DNA from: M3007 sp033764075
GTDB lineage: Bacteria > Bacteroidota > Bacteroidia > Chitinophagales > Saprospiraceae
Length of the DNA: 64,000 nt
Direction of reading: 5' to 3'
Assembly (NCBI GenBank): GCA_033764075.1
Contig: JANRJH010000022.1
Coordinates: 62,001-126,000 of the forward strand
A model generated the notes under the pieces. It had not been told where the DNA came from and did not search any database. It saw only the letters and a list, made by a program, of their open reading frames with translations. Below are positions 42,322 through 51,004 of this stretch, piece by piece (positions within the stretch are counted from its first letter, which is position 1; the number at the start of each line of letters is the position of its first letter). A program made the position numbers and the translations under genes.

Positions 42322-42362
42322 GGTGCATTTTTTTCAGTGAACAATGGTGGTTGGTGTATGCC

Positions 42363-42392
42363 CATTTGTTCACTCAAGCACCGGCGGTGCCC
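42363..42392 (-). promoter_or_regulatory. Shared bipartite motif, copy 3 (secreted protein plus NB-ARC operon)
   Basis: Minus strand GGGCACC, 14 bases, GAACAAATG, ending 42 bases before the ATG at 42321. Confidence 0.75.
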
Positions 42393-42417
42393 AACGGTAT
42401 CTTTTTTTTTCGTCCGG

Positions 42418-45400
42418 TTACAGCTTCTCCACATCCCCCACCAACAAAAACCCCGACCAATAATAAGGATGCGCCTCCACCCCCTTTCTGCCCTGCACAT
42501 ACACGCGCCGGGCTTCCTGCAGCGCGGCGTCCTTGGTCATGCCGGCGCGCAGGTTCGCATAAAAAAGCCGCATCAATTCCGCTGAGTGCGCGTCGCTCAC
42601 CTGCCACAGCGACATGCAGATGCTGCCCGCGCCGGCAAATGCGAAGGCGCGGGCCAGGGAGACGACGCCTTCGCCGCGTTGCAGGCGCCCAAGGCCGGTT
42701 TCGCAGGCAGACAGGGTCACCAGATCGGCGTGGATGCGCAGGCCGTACACCTCGCGCAGGTACAGTTTGTCAAAAACTGCCGGGTCGTTTTCTGCTGAAA
42801 AGGCGATCCAGGTATTGTCGCCCACGTTGTCATCGGCATTGCCGTGGGTGCTCAGGTGTACAATCCGGCAGTTGGGCGCCTCCTCCAGAAACACATCGCG
42901 CGTGGCGGATGTGCCGTAGACGTCTTTCCCGCCGAACAAGCCGATGATGTCTTTTACTTCTTTGCCGGAGTGCGGCAGGGGCTCCAGCCCCTGGCGATTT
43001 ACGGCGCCTTTCACGGTCAGCGCCCCGGGTTGCTCCCGTTCGCGCAGGGTGTCGGGGTTGCCCCGGAAGAAGGGCGCCATGGCCAACACCGACCAGGCGG
43101 TGTGCCCCGGCGCCGTCCGGTGTTGCATGGCGTGTTGCAGGGTGGCCGAATAGGCGTAGCTGATCTGTTTCTCCAAACCCCAGTAGGCGTGGCTGTTGAA
43201 GCGGGTGCTTTCGGTGGGGCGTTTGGTGAGCAGGGCGTCGAAAGGGATATACGCCAGGGGGCCGTCGGGTATGATGGTCACCCGGTCGGTCAGCCATTTG
43301 GAAACGGGTAGCACCAGCTTGTTATACAGGTTTACTGCGGCTTCCGCGTAGGCATCGGCGGTTTGTTTGAGCAGCACATCGGAGTGGGTTCCATCGTAAA
43401 AGCTTCCGGTGAGGCCGAACCGGAGGGTATCGATCCATTGTTCCAGCGGGAAATCAAGGGGCAGTTTCAGGACGCGCAGACTGTCTTTATTGAGCACAAA
43501 AGCGTACAGGGAGGTGTCGCCGGCGTAATAACCCAACTGACAGGCGCCGGAGTCCAGCCTGTTTTGCACATCCGACAGCGGCGCCACATAAGGATCCCTG
43601 CTGAGGGCCCAGTAGTCCGGATAGTCGTTTTTGATACCGGCCCAAAACCGGGTTTCCAGCCTGCGTATCGAGATAAGGGAGTCCTCGGCTGCCTGCAGCA
43701 GGCTATCCTGCCCACCGGCCAGCGCCACCACACGCTGGCGCTCCCAGAACCCAATGCTTTTGACAAAAGCCGCTTCCTGATATATTACCGTCGAAGGAAT
43801 ACCGGCAACCTCCCGGGCACGCGTGCGCTGAAATGCTTCCCGCAAGGCATGGCCGCGCGCGCGTTCGGACATCCGCCAGGCCAAACCGGCAAAGTGCCCG
43901 TTGCCGCTCAGCCCTTCCAACGCATAGGCGGTTTGGATGTACCCTTCGTATGCGGGATATACCGCCGTCAGGTAAGTGCTTCGGGTCATTTGGTCCAGGC
44001 CGGCGGATTGCCACAGAAAGTCCGCCCCATCGCAGGCTTCAGCGTAAATGTCGAGGGCCTTCAGCAGGTTTTGCTCCTTTTCTCCGTCGGGGCGATCTGC
44101 AAATACAGCGGCTTCCTCCACCAGGGTGGCCAGCAAGGGGTACAGGTTGCGTACGGTCTCAAATTGCCTTTTCTGATAGCGATTGACGGATTTGGCACGA
44201 TCCAGAAACGATAGCGCCTCCGCAAAACGCCCCTGCCGGTGCCGGCAACGCGCCATACCCAGCAAGGCGGTAATTTCGCTGACGGCGCCGCCGGCAGAAA
44301 CGTTTGCAGAATATGACAAAGCCTGCAGCAGGGCGGTTTCGGCGCTGTCCAGGTGCCCCAGGTTCGTGTAGGCTACGCCCAGGTTGGTGTACAGCATGAC
44401 CTTTTGGCTGGTATTTTCTTCTGTCAGACCGACCAAGGCAATGGCCTGCCGGATTTGCCCCAGAAAGGCCGGATAATTACCCTGACGTTCGTACGCAACA
44501 CTTTTGTTGTTGTGCAGGTTAATCAGACCGGGAATGGCATTCTTACCGCCAAAATTATAGTACGCCTGTGCTTTGTCGTATTGCGCGACGGCCTCATCAA
44601 ATCGCTCCATAAGCACATAGGTGTTGCCCAGATTGATGTGCGGCATTGGCAACTTGGACAGGAATTGCATGAGGTTTTTATTGTATATCGAGATGGCTTT
44701 CAGGCCGCAAGACTCTGCCAGGGCGTATTCTCCCAGTTCATAATAAATGCCGCACAGGTTGGTATAACTGTCCCCCAGATCTTCCACGGAGGGTGGCGTT
44801 TGCAGTTCCCGGATGGCGATGGCCTTATGGGCGTACGCCAGCGCAACATCCCGGTCGCCCATGGCGAGCTCGATCATGGACAGGTTGTTATAAGCCATGG
44901 CGGTTTCCGGATGATCGGGCCCGTACAGGTGCATTCGTACGTTTTTTGATTTTTCGGCCGATATTTTAGCTTTGGGGAAATCGCCCAGGGTGTAATAACC
45001 CCAGCTGAGGTTGTTGTACGTCCAGGAGGCATCGAAGCCCACCTCTTGGCCGGTTTTTTCGTAATAGGCAATGGCCTTTTCGCTGTACTCAACCGTTTGT
45101 TTGAACGTGCCGAGGTTAAAATGGCAGACGGCCATATTGTGGTAAATATCCGCCAGCAGGGTGTCGCAGTCGCCGCCCCAGGGTTGCAGAATATTGACAG
45201 CCTGTTGGTAATGCCCAAGCGCCTCAGTGTATTGGGCCAAAAACTGAAGCGAAACGCCCCAGTTGTACTGCAGGTAGCCGATTTTCCAGTGTCCGGCGCC
45301 AAACTGTTTTTCCCGCAACGGCAGGCAAAGGCGGTAAACCTCAATTGCTTTGGCAAATTTTTCCTGCTGGCGGGCCACGAATCCGCGCTGATACAATGAT

Positions 45401-45618
45401 TCGCTGAGCAGCGCCAGATTTTCGGCGTCTGTCGGCTGAAGCAAGGTGATCGCGGAATCCAGGAGAAGTGCCGCCTCCGCCCAGCGGGTGCTGTCGCAAG
45501 CCATCATCGCCTCATCGTACAACCGCCGGGCAAGCAGGCTATCCGGGGATGTTTGCGCCTGGATTGCGGTCGAAAAAAAGAGCGGCAAGAGCAAAAAAAG
45601 GTAGCACCTGGGTTTCAT
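42418..45618 (-). CDS. Secreted TPR-CHAT protease-like protein, 1066 aa
   Basis: A 1066-residue paralogue of the 34730-38305 protein. A signal peptide ends near AIQAQ (about residue 22). TPR repeats cover about residues 35-560, a helical linker follows, then the CHAT domain (about 700-1066) with His in HLSTHG (about 923) and Cys in SACETG (about 971). The C-terminus is HPYYWSGFLLVGDVEKL. Composition is uniformly GC-rich, unlike the paralogue. A degenerate version of the shared motif (CATCTGTTC at 45657, with a shifted second block) lies upstream. The substrate is unknown; an exported caspase-like enzyme is inferred. Confidence 0.85.
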   Translation of the reverse strand: MKPRCYLFLLLPLFFSTAIQAQTSPDSLLARRLYDEAMMACDSTRWAEAALLLDSAITLLQPTDAENLALLSESLYQRGFVARQQEKFAKAIEVYRLCLPLREKQFGAGHWKIGYLQYNWGVSLQFLAQYTEALGHYQQAVNILQPWGGDCDTLLADIYHNMAVCHFNLGTFKQTVEYSEKAIAYYEKTGQEVGFDASWTYNNLSWGYYTLGDFPKAKISAEKSKNVRMHLYGPDHPETAMAYNNLSMIELAMGDRDVALAYAHKAIAIRELQTPPSVEDLGDSYTNLCGIYYELGEYALAESCGLKAISIYNKNLMQFLSKLPMPHINLGNTYVLMERFDEAVAQYDKAQAYYNFGGKNAIPGLINLHNNKSVAYERQGNYPAFLGQIRQAIALVGLTEENTSQKVMLYTNLGVAYTNLGHLDSAETALLQALSYSANVSAGGAVSEITALLGMARCRHRQGRFAEALSFLDRAKSVNRYQKRQFETVRNLYPLLATLVEEAAVFADRPDGEKEQNLLKALDIYAEACDGADFLWQSAGLDQMTRSTYLTAVYPAYEGYIQTAYALEGLSGNGHFAGLAWRMSERARGHALREAFQRTRAREVAGIPSTVIYQEAAFVKSIGFWERQRVVALAGGQDSLLQAAEDSLISIRRLETRFWAGIKNDYPDYWALSRDPYVAPLSDVQNRLDSGACQLGYYAGDTSLYAFVLNKDSLRVLKLPLDFPLEQWIDTLRFGLTGSFYDGTHSDVLLKQTADAYAEAAVNLYNKLVLPVSKWLTDRVTIIPDGPLAYIPFDALLTKRPTESTRFNSHAYWGLEKQISYAYSATLQHAMQHRTAPGHTAWSVLAMAPFFRGNPDTLREREQPGALTVKGAVNRQGLEPLPHSGKEVKDIIGLFGGKDVYGTSATRDVFLEEAPNCRIVHLSTHGNADDNVGDNTWIAFSAENDPAVFDKLYLREVYGLRIHADLVTLSACETGLGRLQRGEGVVSLARAFAFAGAGSICMSLWQVSDAHSAELMRLFYANLRAGMTKDAALQEARRVYVQGRKGVEAHPYYWSGFLLVGDVEKL

Positions 45619-45708
45619 TTGGGTACAGCAGGATGAAATGGTTAAGTAAATAGGTGCATCTGTTCCAGAACTGATGCGGTTTCGAATATCTTAGGCAAAA
45701 ATAAAAAT

Positions 45709-45740
45709 ATTCGTCCTGCGACAAACCGCGCAGGACGAAT
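45709..45740 (-). terminator. Intrinsic terminator after the small lipoprotein gene
   Basis: Perfect 12-base arms ATTCGTCCTGCG (45709-45720) and CGCAGGACGAAT (45729-45740) with an 8-base loop. The minus strand continues into an A/T-rich ATTTTTATTTTTG tract. Confidence 0.78.
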
Positions 45741-45754
45741 AACCTTTCAAGCAA

Positions 45755-46201
45755 TCACTGCTTTACACAAGTGGCCGTACACTGCTGGAAAAAACCATTG
45801 CTGCCGGTAACCTTGTAGTTGAGCGTCAGGACGCTGCCCGAGCTGTTCAGGGTAGCCAAACCCTCGAAATTGGCGATGATGGCGCTCCCGTTGTCATCGA
45901 AAAAGGTGGCGCTGTCGTCGATTTCAACCACGTCGCCCGAAACAATGCCTTCCAGGAGCACCCCGTATCCGCCGAAGTTATCGATCAGGACGACATCTTC
46001 GTTTTTGGTGGACGTGCTCACCGTCATGTTGTAATTGTACTGTTGGGGGCAGCTTTCATTTACGCTGTAGGTGCCCAGAAACCGCTCCCGGGCCAGAGGG
46101 GTCTCTTCATCCTGGTCGTTGCAAGAGCAAGCGGTCAGGAGGCTTCCCAGCAGGAGCGTTCCGACGAGGAAGGAAACGGAGAAACGAGAAGTGTTTTTCA
46201 T
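45755..46201 (-). CDS. Small lipoprotein (lipocalin-like size), unrecognised
   Basis: A 148-residue lipoprotein starting MKNTSRFSVSFLVGTLLLG, with lipobox LLTAC. A beta-rich domain follows (RFLGTYSVNESC, then VVLIDNFGGYGVLLEG and ATLNSSGSVLTLNY), with a Cys pair at the end (CTATCVKQ). It resembles the short lipocalin-like proteins frequent in Bacteroidota, without a decisive motif. The ATG at 46201 gives a 37-base leader from the motif; the in-frame ATG at 46210 is the alternative. It is the most upstream member of the shared-motif set. Confidence 0.7.
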   Translation of the reverse strand: MKNTSRFSVSFLVGTLLLGSLLTACSCNDQDEETPLARERFLGTYSVNESCPQQYNYNMTVSTSTKNEDVVLIDNFGGYGVLLEGIVSGDVVEIDDSATFFDDNGSAIIANFEGLATLNSSGSVLTLNYKVTGSNGFFQQCTATCVKQ

Positions 46202-46237
46202 GGTTGTCATTTTTTAGATGGTGAAAACGGTTGTGCA

Positions 46238-46267
46238 CATTTATTCACCAACCGCTCTTCAGTGCCC
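46238..46267 (-). promoter_or_regulatory. Shared bipartite motif, copy 4 (small lipoprotein gene)
   Basis: Minus strand GGGCACT, 14 bases, GAATAAATG, ending 37 bases before the ATG at 46201. Confidence 0.72.
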
Positions 46268-46298
46268 ATGACCGGTGAAAAAAATGCCCCAATGCCGC

Positions 46299-46306
46299 TA
46301 CCTTTG
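46299..46306 (+). promoter_or_regulatory. -7 box (TACCTTTG) for the pyruvate kinase gene
   Basis: An exact TAnnTTTG match 42 bases before the ATG at 46349. Confidence 0.6.
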
Positions 46307-46348
46307 TTCGCGTTCCGGTCGTTCCCAACACGCCCGCCCTTCCAACCC

Positions 46349-47824
46349 ATGCCTACCACCCTACCCGACCTCCTCGCCCAACTGCAGGCCCTCGAAGACC
46401 GCCTGCGCCGGCATACCGAAAACATGAACGGCCGCCTCGCTGCCGTTCACCCCGACCATCAGGAGAGCGCCCGCAACCTGGCCCAGTACCTGGCCCTGCG
46501 CAGCGAGGACATACGGCCCCTTCAGGACGACCTGCACAACTGCGGGCTGTCCTCACTCGCCAGTTCCGAAAGTCATGTGTTGTGCCAGATCCATCAGATT
46601 CGCAAGCGCCTGGGCGACACCATACCCGCCGAACAGCAAGCCGCCGTCAACAGCCCCCAGAGCCGCGCCCTGCTGCAACGCAATGCCGAACGCCTGTTCG
46701 GCGAAAAAGCCCTGCCCGATTTGCCCCACCTCATGGTTACCTTTCCCAGCGAGCTGGCCGAGGACTATCCCAAGGTGAAAAAACTCCTGGAAGCGGGCAT
46801 GAACGTGGCCCGCATCAACTGCGCGCACGACCACCCCACCGTCTGGATTCAAATGGTCGAGCACATACGCGAGGCCATGGTGCATACCGGAATCGAATGC
46901 AAGATTTACTTCGACCTCGCAGGACCCAAGATCCGCACCACCATCCTCGGCAAGGGCCGCAAGAAAGGGCGCGCCAAGGTGCAGGAGGGCATGCAGTTCC
47001 TCCTGTGCGAAACCTATGTGCCTTTCCCCAACGATGAGGTGGTGATCGGTTGTACGCTGCCGGGGGTGGTCGAGCAACTAAAGGCCGGCGACCGCGTGTT
47101 GTTCGACGACGGGCTCTTCGAGGCCCGCGTCCACAAAAGCGTCAGCGGTGTGGCCCAGCTCGAAATGACGCGCATCTCGGCCGCCAAAGCCCATCTCCAG
47201 GCCGAAAAAGGCATCAACTTCCCCGACACCCCGCTGGTGGTGGAAAACCTCACCGAGGAGGACCGCAAGAACCTGCCCTTCTTGTGCTCGATGGCCGACG
47301 TGATCGGGTACTCCTTCGTTCGCGGACCCGAAGACCTGCGGCAGTTGCAGGAGTTGCTGCAAGGGTGCGGCCCCAAGGGCAGCACCCCTCATATCGTGGT
47401 CAAGATAGAAACCCCGCAGGCCGTGCAGTGCCTGCCCGAGTTGCTGTTACAAGGCATGACCCAGCAGGCATTTGGCGTTATGATCGCCCGTGGCGACCTG
47501 GCAGTGGAGATCGGCTTCGAGCGCCTGAGTGAGATCCAAGAAGAAATCCTCTGGATCTGCGAGGCGGCCCATGTGCCGGTCATCTGGGCCACCCAGGTGC
47601 TCGAGTCCCTGAACAAAAGCGGCATCGCCACCCGCTCTGAGGTTACCGACGCCGCACTGGCCGGATCGGCGGAGTGCGTGATGCTCAACAAGGGCAAATA
47701 CATTCTGCAAACCGTCAAGTCCCTGCGCGACATCCTCATTCGCAGTGGCGGGCATCGGCGCAAAAAAAGGTACTACATGCGCCCGCTGAGCATCGCGCGG
47801 GCGTTCTGGGAAAATCCGCAATGA
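46349..47824 (+). CDS. Pyruvate kinase-like protein with N-terminal helical extension and no C-terminal regulatory domain
   Basis: 491 residues. Residues 1-125 form a helical extension (LPDLLAQLQALEDRLRRHTE and following). The rest is a pyruvate-kinase barrel with EAGMNVARINCAHD (phosphoryl loop region), YFDLAGPKIRT, VKIETPQA (metal-binding Glu), MIARGDLAVEIGFERL and IWATQVLESLNKSG. The protein ends about 70 residues after that, so the allosteric C-domain of classical PK is missing. Relatives with this layout are annotated as pyruvate kinases; the in vivo substrate may differ. The stop overlaps the ribD start by 4 bases (ATGA). The in-frame start at 46043 runs through an unrelated gene region and was rejected. 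Confidence 0.85.
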   Translation: MPTTLPDLLAQLQALEDRLRRHTENMNGRLAAVHPDHQESARNLAQYLALRSEDIRPLQDDLHNCGLSSLASSESHVLCQIHQIRKRLGDTIPAEQQAAVNSPQSRALLQRNAERLFGEKALPDLPHLMVTFPSELAEDYPKVKKLLEAGMNVARINCAHDHPTVWIQMVEHIREAMVHTGIECKIYFDLAGPKIRTTILGKGRKKGRAKVQEGMQFLLCETYVPFPNDEVVIGCTLPGVVEQLKAGDRVLFDDGLFEARVHKSVSGVAQLEMTRISAAKAHLQAEKGINFPDTPLVVENLTEEDRKNLPFLCSMADVIGYSFVRGPEDLRQLQELLQGCGPKGSTPHIVVKIETPQAVQCLPELLLQGMTQQAFGVMIARGDLAVEIGFERLSEIQEEILWICEAAHVPVIWATQVLESLNKSGIATRSEVTDAALAGSAECVMLNKGKYILQTVKSLRDILIRSGGHRRKKRYYMRPLSIARAFWENPQ

Positions 47825-48876
47825 CCGAAACACACCTCCACGAACGCTGGATCAGACGCTGCTTCGAGCTGGCCAGGCGCGGCGCCGGCAGCGTGTCGCC
47901 CAACCCGCTGGTGGGCGCCGTGGTGGTGCACGACGGCCGCGCCCTGGGCGAAGGATGGCACCGCCGCTACGGAGAGGCGCACGCAGAAGTGAATGCCCTG
48001 AACGCCGTTCGGCCCGAAGACCGTCCCCTTATCCCCCAAAGCACCCTCTACTGCAACCTGGAGCCTTGCTTCCACCACGGCAGGACACCGCCCTGCGTGG
48101 AGCGCGTACTGGCCGAACGGCTCCCCCGCGTGGTGATCAGCAACACCGACCCCTATCCGCTGGTGGCCGGCCGCAGCGTAGCCCGCATGCGGGAGGCCGG
48201 CATCGACGTGGTCGACGGCGTGCTCGAACACGAAGGCGCCACGCTGAACCGCATTTTTTTTACTTCCGTCGCCCAACTGAGGCCGTACGTGACGCTCAAA
48301 TGGGCACAAAGTGCCGACGGGTTCATCGGCCGCAGCGACGAACGCACGCCCATCACCGGGCCCGTGGCCCTTCGTCTGGCACACCGCCTGCGCAGTGAGC
48401 TGGACGCCGTGCTCGTGGGCGCCCACACCGCCATGGTGGACAACCCCAGACTCGACGCGCGCCTCGCCGCCGGCCGGGCGCCCCTGCGCATTGCGCTCGA
48501 CACCCGCGCCACCCTGCCCGATACCCACCACCTGCTCGACGACACCCAGCCGACCTGGATACTCGGGCCGGACAGACCGGGTGCATGGACGCACACCCGC
48601 TTCCTGCCGCCGCCGGACACCTGGGCAGACTTCCTGCAAACCCTCCACGATCACCGACTGACCTCCCTGCTCGTGGAGGGCGGCGCTGCTGTGCTGCAAC
48701 AGTTCATCGACGCCGGGCTGTGGGACGAAGCGTGGGTGTTCGAAAACCCGGCGCTGGTGCTGGGAGCGGGGGTGCCTGCACCGGTGCTGACGCCGGGGGC
48801 GTGCAAGATTGGACAGACGACCTTAGGCCAGGACGAACTCAGGGGGTTCCTGGCCTCGGCTGTCGGTAGTCGGTAG
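47821..48876 (+). CDS. ribD: Bifunctional riboflavin biosynthesis deaminase/reductase
   Basis: A 351-residue RibD, catalysing the deamination and reduction steps after GTP cyclohydrolase II. The N-terminal deaminase has zinc motif His54-Ala-Glu56 and Cys83/Cys92 in EPCFHHGRTPPC (usually EPCSHHGRTPPC). The C-terminal reductase domain (about 150-345) starts PYVTLKWAQSADGFIG and has SLLVEGGAAVLQQF. Translational coupling with the upstream kinase (ATGA). The last codons (AVGSR) are read from the GTCGGTA tandem array, so array-length change would alter the C-terminus. Confidence 0.93.
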   Translation: MTETHLHERWIRRCFELARRGAGSVSPNPLVGAVVVHDGRALGEGWHRRYGEAHAEVNALNAVRPEDRPLIPQSTLYCNLEPCFHHGRTPPCVERVLAERLPRVVISNTDPYPLVAGRSVARMREAGIDVVDGVLEHEGATLNRIFFTSVAQLRPYVTLKWAQSADGFIGRSDERTPITGPVALRLAHRLRSELDAVLVGAHTAMVDNPRLDARLAAGRAPLRIALDTRATLPDTHHLLDDTQPTWILGPDRPGAWTHTRFLPPPDTWADFLQTLHDHRLTSLLVEGGAAVLQQFIDAGLWDEAWVFENPALVLGAGVPAPVLTPGACKIGQTTLGQDELRGFLASAVGSR

Positions 48877-48952
48877 TCGGTAGTCGGCTGTCGGCTGTCG
48901 GCTGTCGGTAGTCGGTAGTCGGTAGTCGGTAGTCGGCAGTCGGCAGTCGGCG
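48859..48952 (+). repeat. GTCGGTA/GTCGGCT heptamer tandem array
   Basis: At least twelve near-perfect 7-base units (GTCGGTA, GTCGGCT, GTCGGCA) run head to tail, starting inside the 3' end of ribD and continuing into the gap before 49064. Units come in homogeneous blocks, typical of replication slippage. The rest of the gap to 49063 carries no other feature. Confidence 0.85.
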
Positions 48953-49063
48953 CCCGGCTGTCGGGGGGCGAATTTCGGCTTTCGGCAGACGAAAAAGGGC
49001 ATTCATCCTTTTTTGATGGGTTATGCAACGTGAAAATGCTGCACTTTTGGACGTTTAACAACC

Positions 49064-51004
49064 ATGCTTTTGTCGGTCTTTTTTCGGAAAAGCCCCGCTA
49101 TTTACGGGCGCCACATACGCCGGATGGCGGGTGTGCTGTTGTTATGTCTGCTGGCGCCCGGGCCGGGCCGGGCCCAGGACAGCCTCTTGCTGGTTTGGCA
49201 GCATGCTGAACTGCACGATACGGTTCGGTTAAAAGCCATACAGAAATTGATTTGGAAAAAAATGTTCAACACCCCGGACACAGCGCGTCTGTACGCCGGG
49301 GAGGAGCTGGCGTTTGCCCGCCAGCGGCAGCTGCCGCTTTACGAGGCCAAGGCATTGTACAACATCGCCGCGATCCATTACCAGAAGGGCGAATTCAAAC
49401 AGGCGTACGATTTTTTCCAGCAAAGCCTGCACATCCGCGAGCGCCTCGGCGACCAGATGGGGCAGGCCGCCGTACTCGACGCGCTGGGTCTGATCACCCG
49501 GGCGCTGGGGAACCAGCTGAAGGCCCTCGATTTTCACTTTAAAGCGCTGGAGATCAACAGCCGCCTGCGCGACTCCACCGGCATCGCCGGCAACCTGAAC
49601 AACCTCGCGAATATTTACCTTGAGCAAAAAAAATACGAGGCAGCCCTGGATTATTACCACCAAAGCCTGAACTGCTACGACCCGGAGCGCGACAAGGCGC
49701 AGCTGCCCCATCTGTACAACAACATCGCCAACGTGTACAGCGCTACCGGCGCTTTCGAACAGGCGCTGGCCTGGTTTGAAAAAAGCATTGCCCTGAATCG
49801 GGCATTCGACGACCGCGTCGGCCTGTCGTTCAACTATACCGGTCTGGGCAAAATGTTCGTGGCCCAGGGAGACCGGGCCAGGGCCGAAACGTACCTCCGG
49901 AAAAGCATTGAACTCCACCGGGAACTGGGCGACCAAAACGGGCTGGCCGCCGCCTGGCACTACATGGGCGAGCTGGCCCGCGACCAATCGGCGTTTGGCG
50001 ACGCCCTCCGGTACTGCCGTCGTTCACTGCAAATGGCCCGGGAGATCGGCGCTTTGTCCCTCCAATTCGACAATTGCGCCTGCCTGTATGAGACGTATAA
50101 AAAGATCAACCGCCCCGCCGAAGCCTTGTTCTGGCACGAGCAGACCCAACTGCTGGCCGACAGCCTGAACCTGGAAGAGGCGCGCCGCGAGCTCGCCCGC
50201 CTGGGCTGGGAGAAAGAACTGCTGGCCGACAGCCTGAAACGCGCCGTGCAGACCCAACAAATGCAGGAGGCGCACCGCAGGGAGTTGACGCGCAAAAACC
50301 AGGTCGTGAACATCGCCCTGGGCGCAGGCGGGCTCGTCCTGGCGCTGTCGCTCCTGCTCTGGGGCCGGGTGTTGTTTTTTCAGAAAAGGGCCACCGAGCT
50401 GCAATTGCGCACCGAGCAGCTGGAAAAACAGCACCTGATCAGCCAGATCGACCTGCTGCGCACCCAGGTGAACCCGCATTTCCTGTTCAACAGCCTGAGC
50501 ATCCTGTCCTCCCTGGTGCGGGTCGATCCGGAATTGTCCGAACGGTTTATCGACCGGCTCGCGCGCTCTTACCGCTACATTCTGGAGCACCGGGAGGAGC
50601 CCCTGGTGCCGCTGCGCGTCGAACTGGCGTTTGTCCAGTCCTACGTTTTTTTGCTCAAAATCCGCTTTGAACACAAGTTCGATGTGCAGATAGACTTGCC
50701 CGACCATTTCCCCGAAACATACGCCATCGCGCCGCTGACCCTGCAATTGCTGCTGGAAAACGCCGTCAAGCACAACCGAATGTCGGTCCGGGAACCCCTG
50801 GTCGTGCACATCAACGCTACGGGCGACCAGCTGACCGTGCGCAACCGCATGCAGCGGCGCAACACCCCCGCCGACTCCACCGGCGTGGGCCTGCAAAACA
50901 TCATCAACCGCTACGCCTTGCTCACCGACCGCCCCGTGACGGCCGGCGCACACGGCGACCACTTTATCGTAAACATACCACTGATCAAATTGCCCGACGC
51001 ATGA
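49064..51004 (+). CDS. TPR sensor histidine kinase, LytS/YehU type
   Basis: 646 residues. An N-terminal export signal (about residues 20-38) is followed by seven to eight TPRs (about 75-370), a coiled segment, one transmembrane helix (about 415-435), and a His-kinase domain with QVNPHFLFNSLSILSSLV, the phospho-acceptor His motif of the LytS (HisK_internal) family. The N-box is LLENAVKHN and the G-box GVGLQNIINRY. A second helix before the kinase fixes the topology: TPR outside, kinase inside. The stop overlaps the LytTR regulator start (ATGA), so they form one two-component system. Confidence 0.9.
   Translation: MLLSVFFRKSPAIYGRHIRRMAGVLLLCLLAPGPGRAQDSLLLVWQHAELHDTVRLKAIQKLIWKKMFNTPDTARLYAGEELAFARQRQLPLYEAKALYNIAAIHYQKGEFKQAYDFFQQSLHIRERLGDQMGQAAVLDALGLITRALGNQLKALDFHFKALEINSRLRDSTGIAGNLNNLANIYLEQKKYEAALDYYHQSLNCYDPERDKAQLPHLYNNIANVYSATGAFEQALAWFEKSIALNRAFDDRVGLSFNYTGLGKMFVAQGDRARAETYLRKSIELHRELGDQNGLAAAWHYMGELARDQSAFGDALRYCRRSLQMAREIGALSLQFDNCACLYETYKKINRPAEALFWHEQTQLLADSLNLEEARRELARLGWEKELLADSLKRAVQTQQMQEAHRRELTRKNQVVNIALGAGGLVLALSLLLWGRVLFFQKRATELQLRTEQLEKQHLISQIDLLRTQVNPHFLFNSLSILSSLVRVDPELSERFIDRLARSYRYILEHREEPLVPLRVELAFVQSYVFLLKIRFEHKFDVQIDLPDHFPETYAIAPLTLQLLLENAVKHNRMSVREPLVVHINATGDQLTVRNRMQRRNTPADSTGVGLQNIINRYALLTDRPVTAGAHGDHFIVNIPLIKLPDA

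Noticed and set aside
34730..46201. CHAT protease plus gasdermin system
   Set aside because: No gasdermin-like gene is present. The 57-aa peptide is far too small and has no gasdermin layout.
34730..46201. Minus-strand block as a prophage or integrative element
   Set aside because: No integrase, recombinase, tRNA end, direct repeat pair or structural phage gene was seen.
46043..46348. Extended N-terminus for the pyruvate kinase-like protein
   Set aside because: That frame overlaps a minus-strand lipoprotein gene and its promoter motif. A -7 box (46299-46306) and the ATG at 46349 define the start.
48859..48952. Tandem repeat as a possible CRISPR array
   Set aside because: Units are 7 bases with no spacers, and no cas genes are near.
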